A stretch of 64,000 nucleotides of DNA from Bartonella florencae (GCF_000312525.1 NZ_HE997455.1:92764-156763), one strand, 5' to 3'. Numbered from the stretch's first letter, positions 28,301 to 37,910 are shown. Numbers and translations: made by a program. Notes: a model not told the origin generated them from the letters alone.

Positions 28301-29026
28301 GCACTGGAAGCAGGTGTTTTGCTAAAAAAAATTGAAAGTTTATACAGTCGTACATTATTTGGGGTGCTAGGCACTTATGGAAACCTCTCTCTTTATCCTC
28401 AAGATGTTGAATATAGTAAAAAGAGTTCCTTTGATAAATGGTCTGTTGCTGTTTATGGAAATCTGCAGCATGATACCGGTTTTTATATGAATGGGGTGTT
28501 TTCTTATGGTTTGTTTAAAGGAGATGTTTTTACTTCTGTGCGGGATAAGGTAGCAACATTAAGGGGAAAACAGCTTAATACTTCTTTGACCATTGGTGAA
28601 ACATTTACCATCGGGTATAAGGGTATTATTTTTGATCCTCAAGTTCAGCTTCTCTATCAGCGCCTTCAATTTGATCGTGTGCATGATGTTGATAATATTG
28701 ATGTTGATTTGGGAAAATTTGATCAATGGACAGCGCGTTTTGGTGGGTGTTTAAGTAAGCTTCTTTCTTCTTCTGAGGAGGGGCGTGTTATTTCTTTCTA
28801 TAGTAAGCTTTATCTTTCCTATAATTTTAGAGAGAAAAATGTTGTTTCATTTAAAAAAGATTTCCAGTTAGGTGCTTTTGGCTCTCCTTTAGAGGTAGGG
28901 CTTGGTTTTCATGCCCGCTTATCTCCCAAATTTGCACTTCATGGAGATGTAACTTATCAGCATCGGCTTAGTAAAGCAGGTTTTTCAGGTGCAAGTTTTT
29001 CTGCTGGTTTGCGCCATCTTTTTTGA
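25343..29026 (+). CDS. Autotransporter adhesin with proline-rich repeat stalk
   Basis: This protein has 1227 residues. The signal peptide is MVNVFRGYKFLFITTAIVSF...NINA (1-28). The cysteine pair motif CNEARNFYRCSDGKKHTIKD (about 35-54) is the clearest of the family. The beta-helix passenger runs to about 620, with TDRILIYGNVSGTTLLVM and YQYKLLAYGPDS at its end. Residues 666-881 are a stalk of 19-residue Pro/Ser repeats (57-base units). VVPQLPTYLLLPN is near residue 909, then a barrel ending GLRHLF. The barrel is more diverged than those of the other four. The proline stalk sits where a spacer would lift the passenger off the membrane. It could also be an antigenic decoy; both ideas are inference. 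Confidence 0.9.
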   Translation: MVNVFRGYKFLFITTAIVSFLPITNINANPNNLEALCNEARNFYRCSDGKKHTIKDKTYDFTSYKNTSSPYSILFLSPIDVEKKGTVIDASKITVLGGDRKNGVYAYAAYVKNGAQLILTDSNFINTLGFIVTDAVISMEKGGFQGDRRVVYASGKKADVALVNVNVEIEPSSLNVKEIAIFSVSGAFVRMSGSTVTSKGAGLFSTMLGGKYLLDSLVVKGEGKKEGSVGDNIFPEAFEVSQGGNVHLRDSSFQLTDMHGFLIKHFSGYGYNNGKLIQEYASSDEFKKTDISIERSEISVQGEKGYGFYFDGLDPVKWANILELTDDKRAETETILSGEVSVYLSDTTVSVPDGIAIYSTGDEGYGAEATIELIKTKISGDLLLSAENNSFLSVKANDSNLTGGIDVEGISRVDLELTRGSSWSLTKRKHVDLQQAFPVDSSLSSIKLSDSTICFEKFISKDYQTLYIGRVYIKKGGNINNIMSLDSVESDQEAYKAEGNVQIKMSAFVNNDGSFDPQKTDRILIYGNVSGTTLLVMENFSKTSEKKVDSEGSQSVSLIQVSGKAKEDSFKLSGNYTAINGLPYQYKLLAYGPDSSRGKADPQNRLVAGGRDFWDFRLETVYIDPNSNSPETISSSSLPEDTTSVLSDPMKPSSTAFEPTSFTPALPSPPAPPEMGEPSAPDPVLPSPPVPSEMEDPSFPDLMPPSPSAPSEMEAPSSPDLVSPSPSTPSEMGKPSSPDPATSSQSVPSEPVDPTPPTFEPTPFTPASLSPSAPSGMGKPSSPDPVPPSQPVPSEMGDPSSLDPVPPSPSESSGMVEPSSPNPASPSPSEPSGMVEPSSPDPVPPSPPSPSGMVELSSPNPASPSPSEPSGMGKPSSPDSVPSKPVKPTLPDSVSVKPDIQHETRIRAVVPQLPTYLLLPNALFQTGLMDLSVQNKKLESMRGTAAGLLKSDEISAFFVRSYGGSHHYVSNLSVLEYGYGADLEYTALEAGVLLKKIESLYSRTLFGVLGTYGNLSLYPQDVEYSKKSSFDKWSVAVYGNLQHDTGFYMNGVFSYGLFKGDVFTSVRDKVATLRGKQLNTSLTIGETFTIGYKGIIFDPQVQLLYQRLQFDRVHDVDNIDVDLGKFDQWTARFGGCLSKLLSSSEEGRVISFYSKLYLSYNFREKNVVSFKKDFQLGAFGSPLEVGLGFHARLSPKFALHGDVTYQHRLSKAGFSGASFSAGLRHLF
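27338..27985 (+). repeat. 57-base in-frame repeats, about ten units
   Basis: Units code for variants of 'PPSPSAPSEMEAPSSPDLV' (19 residues). Four full units are followed by a 27-residue divergent segment, one 18-residue unit and five more full units. Both halves are introduced by the same text (FEPTSFTPA and FEPTPFTPA), so a block of about five units was itself duplicated. Confidence 0.92.
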
Positions 29027-29053
29027 CAAGATAGGGTGTATATCTTTGTAAAG

Positions 29054-29076
29054 AAGGTAGCAGAATATGCTGCCTT
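29054..29076 (+). terminator. Weak intrinsic terminator of the 25343 autotransporter
   Basis: A 9-bp stem with one G-U pair (AAGGTAGCA with TGCTGCCTT) and a 5-base loop is followed by TAATTT. The stem resembles that of the terminator at 12760. Confidence 0.6.
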
Positions 29077-29079
29077 TAA

Positions 29080-29944
29080 TTTATGCAAATTTCTCTTATT
29101 GCTTTTCAAGGGTTCTTTGTTTCTTGATGAAAAAAGTTACAATATATGATTGCTTTACTGATGATTGAAAATGCTTCATAACAGTCTTGTTTTCTTTATT
29201 TCACAATGCATGCTGTCAAGATTTCTTGTCATTATAGTCTCACTATGGGTGTGCTGATTTCACTGTGATTTTGAAAATATCCAATGCTTCATGTTCATAG
29301 CATCGTATTTTAAAGGGCTATTTGTTTTGTTATTGATGGTTTTTTTATCAATATGAGCGGGATAGAGTTGAGTATTGAGACACTTTTTTCTTATATCAAA
29401 ACATAAAATCTATAAACTCTTTGTCGAGCTTAATATATGTATTTTCGTTTTGTTCTCCTCTTTTCAATAAAGACGAAAGGGGGAGTATCATAAAGAATAT
29501 TGTAAAAGATATTTTACTGTGTTTTTATGGTTGTGATTTTTTTGTAAATTATAGGAACCCATACAAATTTTTAAAAAGGATAGATTTTAGTATATTATTC
29601 CCTTTTTTAAAAGAAAACAGAAGATATTAAGGTGATGATGTTAAAATTTTGCTGTTTCAAATGATAGTGTTGAGAAAAAGCGTTTATAACCAGAAGATTT
29701 GAAAAAATAATTGTTCCTGTTGTGGTTAGAATAGCGTTTAGTGCCTTTGAAAGATTTTTGCAAAAAGCTTGTCGGCGTGTTTTTTGCTAGTTTATTTATA
29801 AGTGTGATAAATTTTTAAAACCTTGCAGTGTTTAAAAAATAGTTTCAAGTTGCATATCTTTTGATATTAGCAATGGGCATGTTGGTATCTGTAATAGCTA
29901 GTCTGTTATTTGCTAGAAGTTTTAAAGGTGCTATATCTCTCATG
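29080..29944. other. AT-rich decayed region
   Basis: No supported gene. Short open frames are present but have no ribosome sites or recognisable products. It leads into a small autotransporter barrel fragment, so it may be an eroded paralog. Confidence 0.4.
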
Positions 29945-30043
29945 GAAGTTTATCGTGTGATGCAGGATTTTATCGAGGCGGGGGTTTTGATTTATAATCT
30001 GTTTAAGGGTGATATTTTGCTCTTTCTGGAGAAGAGAAGGTAA
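29945..30043 (+). pseudogene. Autotransporter barrel scrap
   Basis: The frame reads EVYRVMQDFIEAGVLIYNLF then KGDILLFLEKRR. This lines up with the barrel segment 'TVYGSMKHDAGFYVDGLLSY' followed by GLFKGDVLTTARGK in the intact paralogs. About 30 codons remain, with a stop directly after. It is taken as the residue of another tandem copy at the end of the cluster. Confidence 0.6.
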
Positions 30044-30191
30044 AACAGAAATGTTGGAAGGTAAAAATTCAGGTATTTTTAAGATGTTTTCTCGTTTGAG
30101 GCGTGTCGTTTTTCTTTAGAGAGAGGGGAGGATTCATTATTACTGAAAGGGTAAGATTTTTTTATCTGTCTTGTTATTGTTGATGTTTTTC

Positions 30192-31163
30192 TTAAGCAGA
30201 GATGTTTATAATTCCACATTCACCACCTTCACTACCAAAGGCTAAGTTATGGCCCGTCTGATCCCAGTTTAGGGCTGAGATTGCACTTTTCCCACAGTCT
30301 TTGAGAAGGGCTTCTTTGCCATCGCGGAAATGTGCACATAAAATCATTCCATCATTGAAACCTACTGCGACAATTTCTTCGCTTGGATGGCATGAAACCT
30401 TGGTGACAAGTGCATTTGCTCGTGTGCTAAGTTCCAAGGGTGTTTTTCTCATGGGACCATCTTTTGTCTGAAAAGGCCAAACGATTGCTGCGGATGCACC
30501 TGATGTTGCGAGCCATTTTCCTTTTGCACTCCATGACCAGCTTTTGACTTTGTTTGGATAGCCACTCATGCGTAAATGTTGGTTATCAGAGAGGCGCCAG
30601 CCATGGAGGGCGTTTTCTTGCATAGTGGAAATCACATAGCGGTTGTCTGGTGAAAAGGTGACGCCACAATGAGCGCCTTTCCATACTAATGTGGTTGGGG
30701 GGATTTGCGTTGAGAGCCAATGAAGGGTAACCCCATTGTAATGGGCAACAGCAAGTCGTAAACCTTTGGGGGCAAAAGCAAGACCTTCCACACTGCGTTC
30801 ATGAAGAAGCTCTTGCTGCTCTTTCCCAACATGTGCCCATGTGGTGCGTGAGGAGGAAAAGGCAAAAGCTTTTTGGGGGCCAAAAGCAACGTTGTTGATC
30901 CATTTGCGGTCTTGTTTTCCCAGTAGTTCTGTACGACCATCTGCTGTTGTTTGACAAATTTTGCCGTCTTCTCCACCCGTGATGATCGCGGTGTTATCAG
31001 GAGAAAAATGGCTTGAAATTATTCCTTGATGCACGTCAAGGATTTGGGGGGAGAGGGTTAAAAAAACAATGAAACCTTCCACGGAAACAAAGGCTGGCTT
31101 ATGGCCTATAAAACCGCAGGAAAGGCAGTAGCTTTGCAAATTATAGTGGCTAATAGTTGGCAT
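30192..31163 (-). CDS. WD40-repeat protein
   Basis: This 323-residue protein is built of repeated WD40-like strands, for example HFSPDNTAIITGGEDGKICQ, VTFSPDNRYVISTMQENALH and WSWSAKGKWLATSGASAAIV, consistent with a seven-bladed propeller. No signal peptide is seen, so it should be cytoplasmic. The ATG at 31163 (MPTISHYNL) is chosen because AAGAGA lies seven bases upstream and it falls just after the CobW gene; a longer frame would overlap that gene. It is the last gene of the creatininase/CobW/WD40 unit. WD40 proteins beside CobW GTPases recur in Rhizobiales, but the role is not known to me. A scaffold for metal delivery is one possibility. Confidence 0.85.
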   Translation of the reverse strand: MPTISHYNLQSYCLSCGFIGHKPAFVSVEGFIVFLTLSPQILDVHQGIISSHFSPDNTAIITGGEDGKICQTTADGRTELLGKQDRKWINNVAFGPQKAFAFSSSRTTWAHVGKEQQELLHERSVEGLAFAPKGLRLAVAHYNGVTLHWLSTQIPPTTLVWKGAHCGVTFSPDNRYVISTMQENALHGWRLSDNQHLRMSGYPNKVKSWSWSAKGKWLATSGASAAIVWPFQTKDGPMRKTPLELSTRANALVTKVSCHPSEEIVAVGFNDGMILCAHFRDGKEALLKDCGKSAISALNWDQTGHNLAFGSEGGECGIINISA

Positions 31164-31173
31164 TGTTATTCTC

Positions 31174-32220
31174 TTATGCACAATTTTCAAAACCAGTTTT
31201 CAGTTTTTCGCTATCGAGAGTGCGGCCGATAAAAACAAGACGGCTTTCACGTTTTTCATCTTCACGCCATGGACGTTGATGTTGCCCTTCAAGAATCATG
31301 TGTATACCTTGGATGACATAACGATCATCATCTCCTTGAAAGGCAATAATGCCCTTTAAGCGCAAAATATCAGGACCTTTTTGTTGTGTAATCTGTTGGA
31401 TCCATGGAAAAAATTTTTCTGGTTGAAGAGCTCCTGTTTTTAAGCTCACAGAAGTAATGGTAATGTCATGCATGGCGGATAAAGGGTGATGTTCATGATC
31501 ATGCGTACATTCAGGACCACACACATGATCTGAATGCTGGTGTTTGTGATCTAAATGTTGATCGAGAAAATGAGGATCATTTTCTAAAATGCGTTGAAGA
31601 TCAAAGGAACCACGATTGAGGAGTTTTTCCAAAGGGATATTCGCACGTTCTGTTTCATAAAGGATGGCTCGAGGGTTAATGGAAAGAATGAGTGATCGAG
31701 CATGGGCACGCTCCTGTGCACTGACAAGATCAACTTTATTTAAGAGAACAATATCAGAGAAGGCAATTTGCTCTTCCGCTTCACGGCTTTTTTTCAGTTG
31801 AGAGGGTAAATGTTTTGCATCAACAACTGCTATAACGCTGTCGAGAGCTGTTTTTTCATGGATAGTCTCATCCATGAAAAAAGTTTGTGCAACGGGAATG
31901 GGATCTGCAAGTCCTGTTGTTTCTATAATAATGGCATCAAATCGGTGAGAGCGTTGCATCAGACTTTCAAGAATGCGAATAAGATCACCGCGCACAGTGC
32001 AGCAAACACAGCCATTATTCATTTCATAAATTTCTTCGTCTGATTCAATGATAAGGTCATTATCAATACCAATTTCACCAAATTCATTAACGATGACGGC
32101 ATAACGTTTACCATGGTTCTCGCTAAGAATGCGATTGAGAAGAGTGGTTTTTCCTGAACCAAGATAGCCTGTGAGAACTGTAACGGGAATTTTCGTGGGC
32201 GTATTTTGTGTCTTTTCCAT
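31174..32220 (-). CDS. CobW/COG0523-family metal-chaperone GTPase
   Basis: This 348-residue G3E GTPase has the P-loop [11 protein letters not shown] (about 15-25), the metal-binding CxCC motif in [13 protein letters not shown], the switch sequence ETTGLADP and the guanine motif NKVD. A CobW C-terminal domain follows. A histidine-rich loop of about 35 residues (around 213-247, with [11 protein letters not shown] and CTHDHEHH) lies between the two domains and is typical of zinc-handling members such as ZigA/YjiA. The ATG at 32220 has AAGGTG about eight bases upstream; a longer start at 32247 would overlap the preceding gene. No cobalamin genes are nearby, so zinc insertion or storage is more likely than B12 synthesis. 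Confidence 0.9.
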   Translation of the reverse strand: MEKTQNTPTKIPVTVLTGYLGSGKTTLLNRILSENHGKRYAVIVNEFGEIGIDNDLIIESDEEIYEMNNGCVCCTVRGDLIRILESLMQRSHRFDAIIIETTGLADPIPVAQTFFMDETIHEKTALDSVIAVVDAKHLPSQLKKSREAEEQIAFSDIVLLNKVDLVSAQERAHARSLILSINPRAILYETERANIPLEKLLNRGSFDLQRILENDPHFLDQHLDHKHQHSDHVCGPECTHDHEHHPLSAMHDITITSVSLKTGALQPEKFFPWIQQITQQKGPDILRLKGIIAFQGDDDRYVIQGIHMILEGQHQRPWREDEKRESRLVFIGRTLDSEKLKTGFENCA

Positions 32221-32233
32221 GAGGGTGCACCTT

Positions 32234-32977
32234 TTATTGTAATGCATTTATTTCAAATTGCTTGATATCATCAAGTAAATCACGAAGTCCGCAAAGAACA
32301 TGCGCAAAAATTGCTTCACCTGCTTGGGATGTCGCTTGGCTTGCATTGCCTGCTGCCCCCTGTCTGTTCAAATCACGCATCATCCAGCCAAAGGCATGAG
32401 AACCATAGGCACGTAAATAGCGATAATTAGCAATCATATCAGCTTGCTTATTATGAAAATTTTTAGCCTTCTCCATATGTACTTTTTCTGGGGCTAAATA
32501 GAGCATGAGGGAAGTTTCTATAAAGCCTCCATGGATATCAAGATGCTGTTGAGAGGGCTCCATAAAACCTTGCGGAAGACCAAAGCGACTCCAGCTTGTT
32601 GCTACTGCAAGCATTGAAAGGCGCCTTCGTAATTCAGTGATAACAATGCTTATTAAAGGCGAATTTCCTCCATGAGCATTGAGAAGAAGAAAACGTTTTA
32701 TTCCTTTATGATAGCAGTTTTCACCAATATTTGTCCATCGCTCAATAGCATCAGAATAGCTGAGGGTTCTTGTGCCAGTAACATCCATATGCTCTACAGA
32801 ATAACCAATCTTTTCAACCGGTAAAAGTGCGATAGGGAATTGCTCTTTCGTTTGTAAAGTAAGTGCTTTTGCAAAGGCTTCAGCAATAATCCAATCGGTT
32901 TCAAAGGGGAGGTGATCTCCGTGATATTCGTGTGCACCTAAGGGCAAAAGAGCAAGAAAAGGCGTATCAGATAGCAT
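32234..32977 (-). CDS. Creatininase-family amidohydrolase
   Basis: This 247-residue protein has the creatininase fold. The metal-binding N-terminal motif [19 protein letters not shown] (residues 11-29) supplies Glu, His and Asp ligands, and LLLNAHGGN (about 97-105) gives the second conserved segment. A glutamate-containing HGGFIETS follows at about 149. Enzymes of this fold hydrolyse cyclic amides (creatinine, or formamide intermediates as in ArfB/MftE); the substrate here is not evident. It is first in a three-gene minus-strand unit with the CobW GTPase, 13 bases downstream. A metal-requiring hydrolase next to a zinc chaperone is suggestive of a client relationship, but that is inference. 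Confidence 0.85.
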   Translation of the reverse strand: MLSDTPFLALLPLGAHEYHGDHLPFETDWIIAEAFAKALTLQTKEQFPIALLPVEKIGYSVEHMDVTGTRTLSYSDAIERWTNIGENCYHKGIKRFLLLNAHGGNSPLISIVITELRRRLSMLAVATSWSRFGLPQGFMEPSQQHLDIHGGFIETSLMLYLAPEKVHMEKAKNFHNKQADMIANYRYLRAYGSHAFGWMMRDLNRQGAAGNASQATSQAGEAIFAHVLCGLRDLLDDIKQFEINALQ

Positions 32978-34730
32978 AAATTATTGCCTAAAAGAGAAGT
33001 TAATGGAAATAAAGTTATCAAAGGCAGGTAAAGTTGCAGCCTTCAATTTAACCTATCTATAAGAGAAACGCAAATAGGAGCGTTTTTGTATCACATAACT
33101 ATACAGTGGAAGTTAAAAACTTTGAAGATTTTATTGAGAAAAATAACCTCAATTTTTGATATAATATGAGGATGCTTTTAATATCATAATGGGGCTCCTC
33201 TTATTCAAAGAGAAGGTATGTTTTATGAGATTTTATGATTTGTGTTCTTGTTTTTGAAAAGTGCGTATTTAATGGGATAAAATACTCCACATCACATAAT
33301 GGAAATATCATTTTCTTCATTTTTCTTTTAAAAATTCAAGTTTAGATAAAATTTTTAACGTTTCCTTTTTTGCTATAGAGGAAGAATAACAAAAGTATTT
33401 CTGTTGTTAGATTGTGATTATTACAGAATTTAATGCAGATTTCTGCCTCTTTATTTCAAGGCGACTTTCTCAATGCGATAAAAAGAGAGAGATGTTTGTT
33501 GATTAATTTTACTTTTACGTATTTTACTCTTGAGAATGTTTTAACGAATTTTGGTATTCATGAGAAAAAATGTCTGTAATGAGCAGGATTTTTACATCGG
33601 ATAAAAGCTACGTAACTGAGGAGAGTTTGATTTATACCATAATTCGATGAAGAGAGAATGCAGTTGAGACCGACGAAACCATAATTAAAATGGATGATAA
33701 TAGCGTAAATCTTTTGCATTTTGTAATATTTAATTATGTCTTTATATGATATATAGTAATAAATGTTTAATTATATATTTTACTTTTTAATTAAAATATA
33801 TAAAAATTAATTTTATATTTAAAAATTAAAAAACAGTTATATTATTTATAATATTCATGCAAAAATTGTGAAAGTTTTTGTTCAAAAAGAAATGTTTGTG
33901 TTTGCTCCAAAGAAAAATATATTTACTAAAATGATAGGTTTTTCTATGGCCTATAATATTAAAGAAAAGAGGGGTTAAGTTTTGTGAAAGGCAAAAGAAA
34001 AAATTGCTTTTCAGTATTGTGGTGGCGATAATTTTTTATGACGATTTTATGTAGTTTGCTTGGTATTCTTGTATTCCTTAGGGTACTGTTGTGGATCTGA
34101 TAGACCAACTTACTTTACAGGTAAATATAGTTATTTTTGTCAATAATATCTTGAATGCTTTATACTGTATCAGATAAAGGGGTGCTCGGTGAGTTATCCG
34201 AAGATATTATGGGCTGTTTTCTTTCTATACGTTAGTGAAGATTTAAAACGATTAACGTCTTTTTAAATTTAATAATTGTTTTAGGGAAGGTTAGTATATC
34301 ATTTATGAATATCGTTTGTATTTAGAATTGCTTCATAAGTATGTTATTTCTCTTGTTCTACAACAGATTTTTCGAAAATTTTGCTGAGGATAATACAAGA
34401 GAGTGCTAACAATAGAAGTCTCTATTGCTTGATAGAGTTTTGCGTAATTGTTTTATTAATATTGGTTATATTCATCTCATTTTTAGGTAAAATTTCTTTA
34501 CGCAGAAGAGTGAGAGATGTTTTTCTATTCTTAATTAATCTCTTAATCTGTGTTTGTTTTGCGCATTTAAAATAGATATCTTTATATGTAATTCATAATG
34601 TATTATATATAACAATATAGTATACCGTATTGTATATGTTTGTATAAATTATTAAATATAAGTTTTGGTTTTTATATATGTAAATATTATTTTACTTTTT
34701 CAGTGAAGAAAAAGATGAGAAAAGAAAACT
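32978..34730. other. 1.75-kb extremely AT-rich gap
   Basis: No convincing gene. The stretch 33720-33860 is almost pure A/T. A 64-codon frame at 34381-34575 encodes a hydrophobic peptide without a ribosome site and is not supported. No match to the neighbouring paralogs could be traced, except that the region ends in an autotransporter-like leader ORF (34731). I read it as decayed sequence. Confidence 0.45.
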
Positions 34731-35066
34731 ATGTTTAAAATATTTAAAAATCGTGTATATTCACTTTTTTTTACGGTATTTATTCTTTTTTTTGTACAAA
34801 CTGTAGAGGGGAATGCAAGTTTTGTAAAAGATCAATTTCAAAGAGGGGGGATTTTGGCTACACGAGAAAAAACTGTTGTTATTGAGGCTGTAGATGAACT
34901 TCTTGCCCATAAGTTTGAGGGGGAGAGTGCGTTCGATTTTGTGAAAGTTAAAAGGCGTTCTGTATTTTTATCTTTTTGGGATGGGCTAGGTATGATAACA
35001 TTTATTGCTGCTTTATATTCTTTTTATATACTGGGAATGTATTGTTCGATTTTCTGTTTTTTTTAG
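34731..35066 (+). CDS. Orphan autotransporter leader on a short membrane protein
   Basis: This is a 111-residue frame. It opens with MFKIFKNRVYSLFFTVFILF...EGNA, a signal peptide that matches the family leader (compare MVKIFKNHLSLC at 17661). The DNA shares AAAATATTTAAAAATC exactly with that gene. After about 40 polar residues it ends in a hydrophobic segment (about 82-111). There is no passenger or barrel. An A/G-rich tract precedes the ATG. It may be the 5' stub of a deleted autotransporter or a small exported protein that reuses the leader. Expression is uncertain. Confidence 0.5.
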   Translation: MFKIFKNRVYSLFFTVFILFFVQTVEGNASFVKDQFQRGGILATREKTVVIEAVDELLAHKFEGESAFDFVKVKRRSVFLSFWDGLGMITFIAALYSFYILGMYCSIFCFF

Positions 35067-35927
35067 GAATGCTCTCTACATTATAGTAAAAAATATCACT
35101 GATCTTGATGATTTTTGAAAAATTAATATTTAAAATAGTTTATGTTCTATTGGATAGAAAAATTACTTATGATAGCGTAGAATGTAGTTTTTTGGTTAGT
35201 GCTATAAGAGTTCAAAATCCTTTATAAGTAGAACTTAAGTTCCCTCTTATGACGTGTGCTTATTTTACAAAATAAATTAATGCGATCGTTCCTTTTATCA
35301 ACTTTTAAGGTTACTGTTTATTTCGTGTAGTGATGCTTACATTTATATGTAACGCTGTTTTATTGATAAATGAACCTATCTTATCTTTTTAAATGTTTTT
35401 TATAGGGTAAAACAAGAAAGGATAAAACCGAGAAATGTTTATGTATTTGCTGTTCTAACACAAGAGAAAAAATGATAAATATTTATAAATCAATAAATCT
35501 ATTTTAGTCCAATACATTGTTTATAATGATAATTTATCATTTCTCATGTTGAATGAGAGACCTGAATATCGTAAAATTATTTTTTTGCACATTACAAGTT
35601 GAGATAATGTGTGGACAAGAATGCTTTAAGAAAGGAGGAGGAATGCCTTTCATAAATCATTTCAAGTGCTAAAGCTTATCGTAACATTACAAATTGGAAA
35701 ATGAAATGATGATGTCGATTTGTATCTTTATGAAGTAAAGATAGCAATACATAGTTAGTCTTGTCCCATATTATGGGAAAGTTTACATCATAGTATTTGC
35801 AGGTGCTGTTGTGAGATGAGGGGGATGTGCGTTGGAAAATGTCTTTTTGAAATAGCATCTGAATTTGCAACATAAATGTGTTCTATTTTACGTGAAGGTG
35901 GAGATTTTGTTAAGGTGATAAGAGCTG
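35067..35927. other. AT-rich intergenic region
   Basis: No gene supported on either strand. One 65-codon minus-strand frame (35676-35873) has no recognisable product. Nothing else was noticed. Confidence 0.4.
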
Positions 35928-37262
35928 CTATACCTTAGCAGAAGAAGGATAATGAAGTAAAAGGTCTTGTTTGGCACGAAGACGTGCAATCCATTGATCT
36001 TCACGAATAGCTGTATTATGTATTGTAATGAGTTCATTTTTTTTAATTGCAGCTGTTACTGTTGCTTTTTCCAGAAGCCCACAGGGAATAGCTTGGTGCA
36101 TGCGGGCTTCTGTATAGCTCATTATCCAAGCGCGATAAGTATAAAGACCGATAAAGTCTAGCTGATCACCAGGATGTAAATCTTTTTTAGCAACAGCACA
36201 AACTTCTGCTACGGGGTGATCAAGAGGTGCCATATCTTTTTTGCCATAAAGCATAATTCGTGCACAGGTGAGGGGGACTTCCATTGCTGTGAGATGATAG
36301 GGGCGATGAAAGGTGAAATAAGGACCCTGACCAATTTTTAAATCTTCCATACGTTCGCGCAGACGTGGGTGTGCTATTTCTGCAATGACAAAAACACCAG
36401 GCGAAACACCTTGACCTGTTGAGTAATCTACAGCACCATAATGTTTTAAAAGCCCTCCATCTTGTTCTGGGATAAGCACTTTGTTTAAATCTTGCAAGGG
36501 TGCTTGTGGACCGTGCATTCCTGGGCAATCGGGGAGAAGACCAGTGGCATTGGCAATTGCTGCCATTTCAACCATCGTTTTGGAACCATCAATAAATTCA
36601 ACCAACATGCGTACATTCATATTACGCCGTAACGCTTCTTCTTCGTAAGCATCAGGTGTGGCATCAAAGAGCAGAGGATTATTTTTTCCCTTGCCAGCTG
36701 CTACAATTTTATGCCCAAGGGCTGAAACAAATTCGATAAGCTCCATGCAAGAAGTTGGTTCATCTCCGGCACCAAGTGTATAAATGAGCCCTCGTTTTTC
36801 TGCTTCATGTTTGAGATAAGTGCCAATTGTAACATCTGCTTCAACATTCATCATGACAAGATGTTTGTTGTTTTCAAGCGCTTTGATACCAATTTCTGCT
36901 CCAGCTTCAGGATAGCCTGTTGCATCAACAATAATATCAATTTGTTCATGGCGCAAAACAAGGTCAATATCATCGGTCGCTGCAATGAAACCTTTTTCAA
37001 TAGCTTGCGTAAGGGCATGAGCATTTTCGACTTCCCATACATGTCCATCTTCGCCATAGGCTAATGTTGCGGCATCGAAAACACGTGTGGGCGTTCTTGT
37101 AGCAACGGCAGCGATTGTTATGCCATTCATATGTGCAACACTTGAGAGCAAATCTGTTCCCATCTCACCGCAGCCAATCAGTCCAATACGAATGGGGGGG
37201 TGGTGTTCTGCGCGCTGTTTCAAATCACGCGCTAAACCTGTTAAGCTGACATTGCTTGCCAT
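35928..37262 (-). CDS. NAD(P)-dependent homoserine-dehydrogenase-like protein with SAF domain
   Basis: This protein has 444 residues. The Rossmann motif IGLIGCGEMGTDLL (about 25-38) marks an N-terminal NAD(P)-binding domain. A catalytic-domain stretch contains GAGDEPTSCMELIEF and KGKNNPLL. The C-terminal third is an SAF domain (VCAVAKKDLHPGDQLDFIG) of the type found in pyruvate-like aldolase and antifreeze-related families. Such proteins are often misnamed FlgA-like. The substrate is unknown to me; related proteins act in sugar-acid or homoserine-like oxidation. The ATG at 37262 is preferred to the TTG at 37370 because the extra 36 residues lack family resemblance and GGAAAAAG precedes the ATG. 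It is divergent from the MaoC gene, 168 bases away. Confidence 0.75.
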   Translation of the reverse strand: MASNVSLTGLARDLKQRAEHHPPIRIGLIGCGEMGTDLLSSVAHMNGITIAAVATRTPTRVFDAATLAYGEDGHVWEVENAHALTQAIEKGFIAATDDIDLVLRHEQIDIIVDATGYPEAGAEIGIKALENNKHLVMMNVEADVTIGTYLKHEAEKRGLIYTLGAGDEPTSCMELIEFVSALGHKIVAAGKGKNNPLLFDATPDAYEEEALRRNMNVRMLVEFIDGSKTMVEMAAIANATGLLPDCPGMHGPQAPLQDLNKVLIPEQDGGLLKHYGAVDYSTGQGVSPGVFVIAEIAHPRLRERMEDLKIGQGPYFTFHRPYHLTAMEVPLTCARIMLYGKKDMAPLDHPVAEVCAVAKKDLHPGDQLDFIGLYTYRAWIMSYTEARMHQAIPCGLLEKATVTAAIKKNELITIHNTAIREDQWIARLRAKQDLLLHYPSSAKV

Positions 37263-37430
37263 TGTCTTTTTCCATTTTGGAAATTGCCTTATTAAAAAGG
37301 TATTTTCTACTTCATAAGGTGCGTTTGCTTTTGCAAATAATTCATCTTTTATTCTTGATGCTCTAATCAATGGGTTTTATAAAAGCAAGAGGGTTGGAGT
37401 ACTTTTATCAAATAAAATAGGAAAAGCGTT

Positions 37431-37910
37431 ATGCAGCAAAAAATCGCAGTACAAGATGTCGTCAATTTTATTGGGAAAAAGATAGGTTTATCGAAATGGC
37501 GTCTTATTACACAAGATATGATTAATCAATTTGCATGCGCAACAGATGATCATCAATGGATACATGTGGATGAGGAAAGGGCTAAAAAAACGCCTTTTGC
37601 TGGTACTATTGCTCATGGTTTTTTAATGTTATCACTTTTGTCTACGCTCGCTTATGAGGCTCTGCCGAAGTTGGAAGGTACAACAATGGGGATTAATTAT
37701 GGTTTTGATAAAGTACGCTTTATGAGCCCCGTGAAAACAGGTGTACGGGTGCGTGCCCATTTTATGCTAGATGATGCAGAGATTCGTCCTTCTGGTCGCG
37801 TTGTTTTTCATTATGGTGTTAGGGTGGAAGTTGAACAGTTAAAAACACCAGCTCTTACGGCTCAGTGGCTTGTTGTTGCTGTGCTTGGAGAAAAATACGC
37901 GAATTCTTAA
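37431..37910 (+). CDS. MaoC-like (R)-specific enoyl-CoA hydratase
   Basis: This 159-residue single hotdog-fold hydratase has the hydratase-2 signature FACATDDHQWIHVDEERA (about 34-51), with catalytic Asp and His, followed by 'TPFAGTIAHGFLMLSLL'. The length is typical of PhaJ/NodN-like proteins. The ATG has AGGAAA eight bases upstream. It hydrates 2-enoyl-CoA to (R)-3-hydroxyacyl-CoA, or acts on a related thioester; the cellular pathway is not evident from neighbours. Its stop lies six bases from the convergent metI stop, so the two transcripts must overlap. Confidence 0.85.
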   Translation: MQQKIAVQDVVNFIGKKIGLSKWRLITQDMINQFACATDDHQWIHVDEERAKKTPFAGTIAHGFLMLSLLSTLAYEALPKLEGTTMGINYGFDKVRFMSPVKTGVRVRAHFMLDDAEIRPSGRVVFHYGVRVEVEQLKTPALTAQWLVVAVLGEKYANS

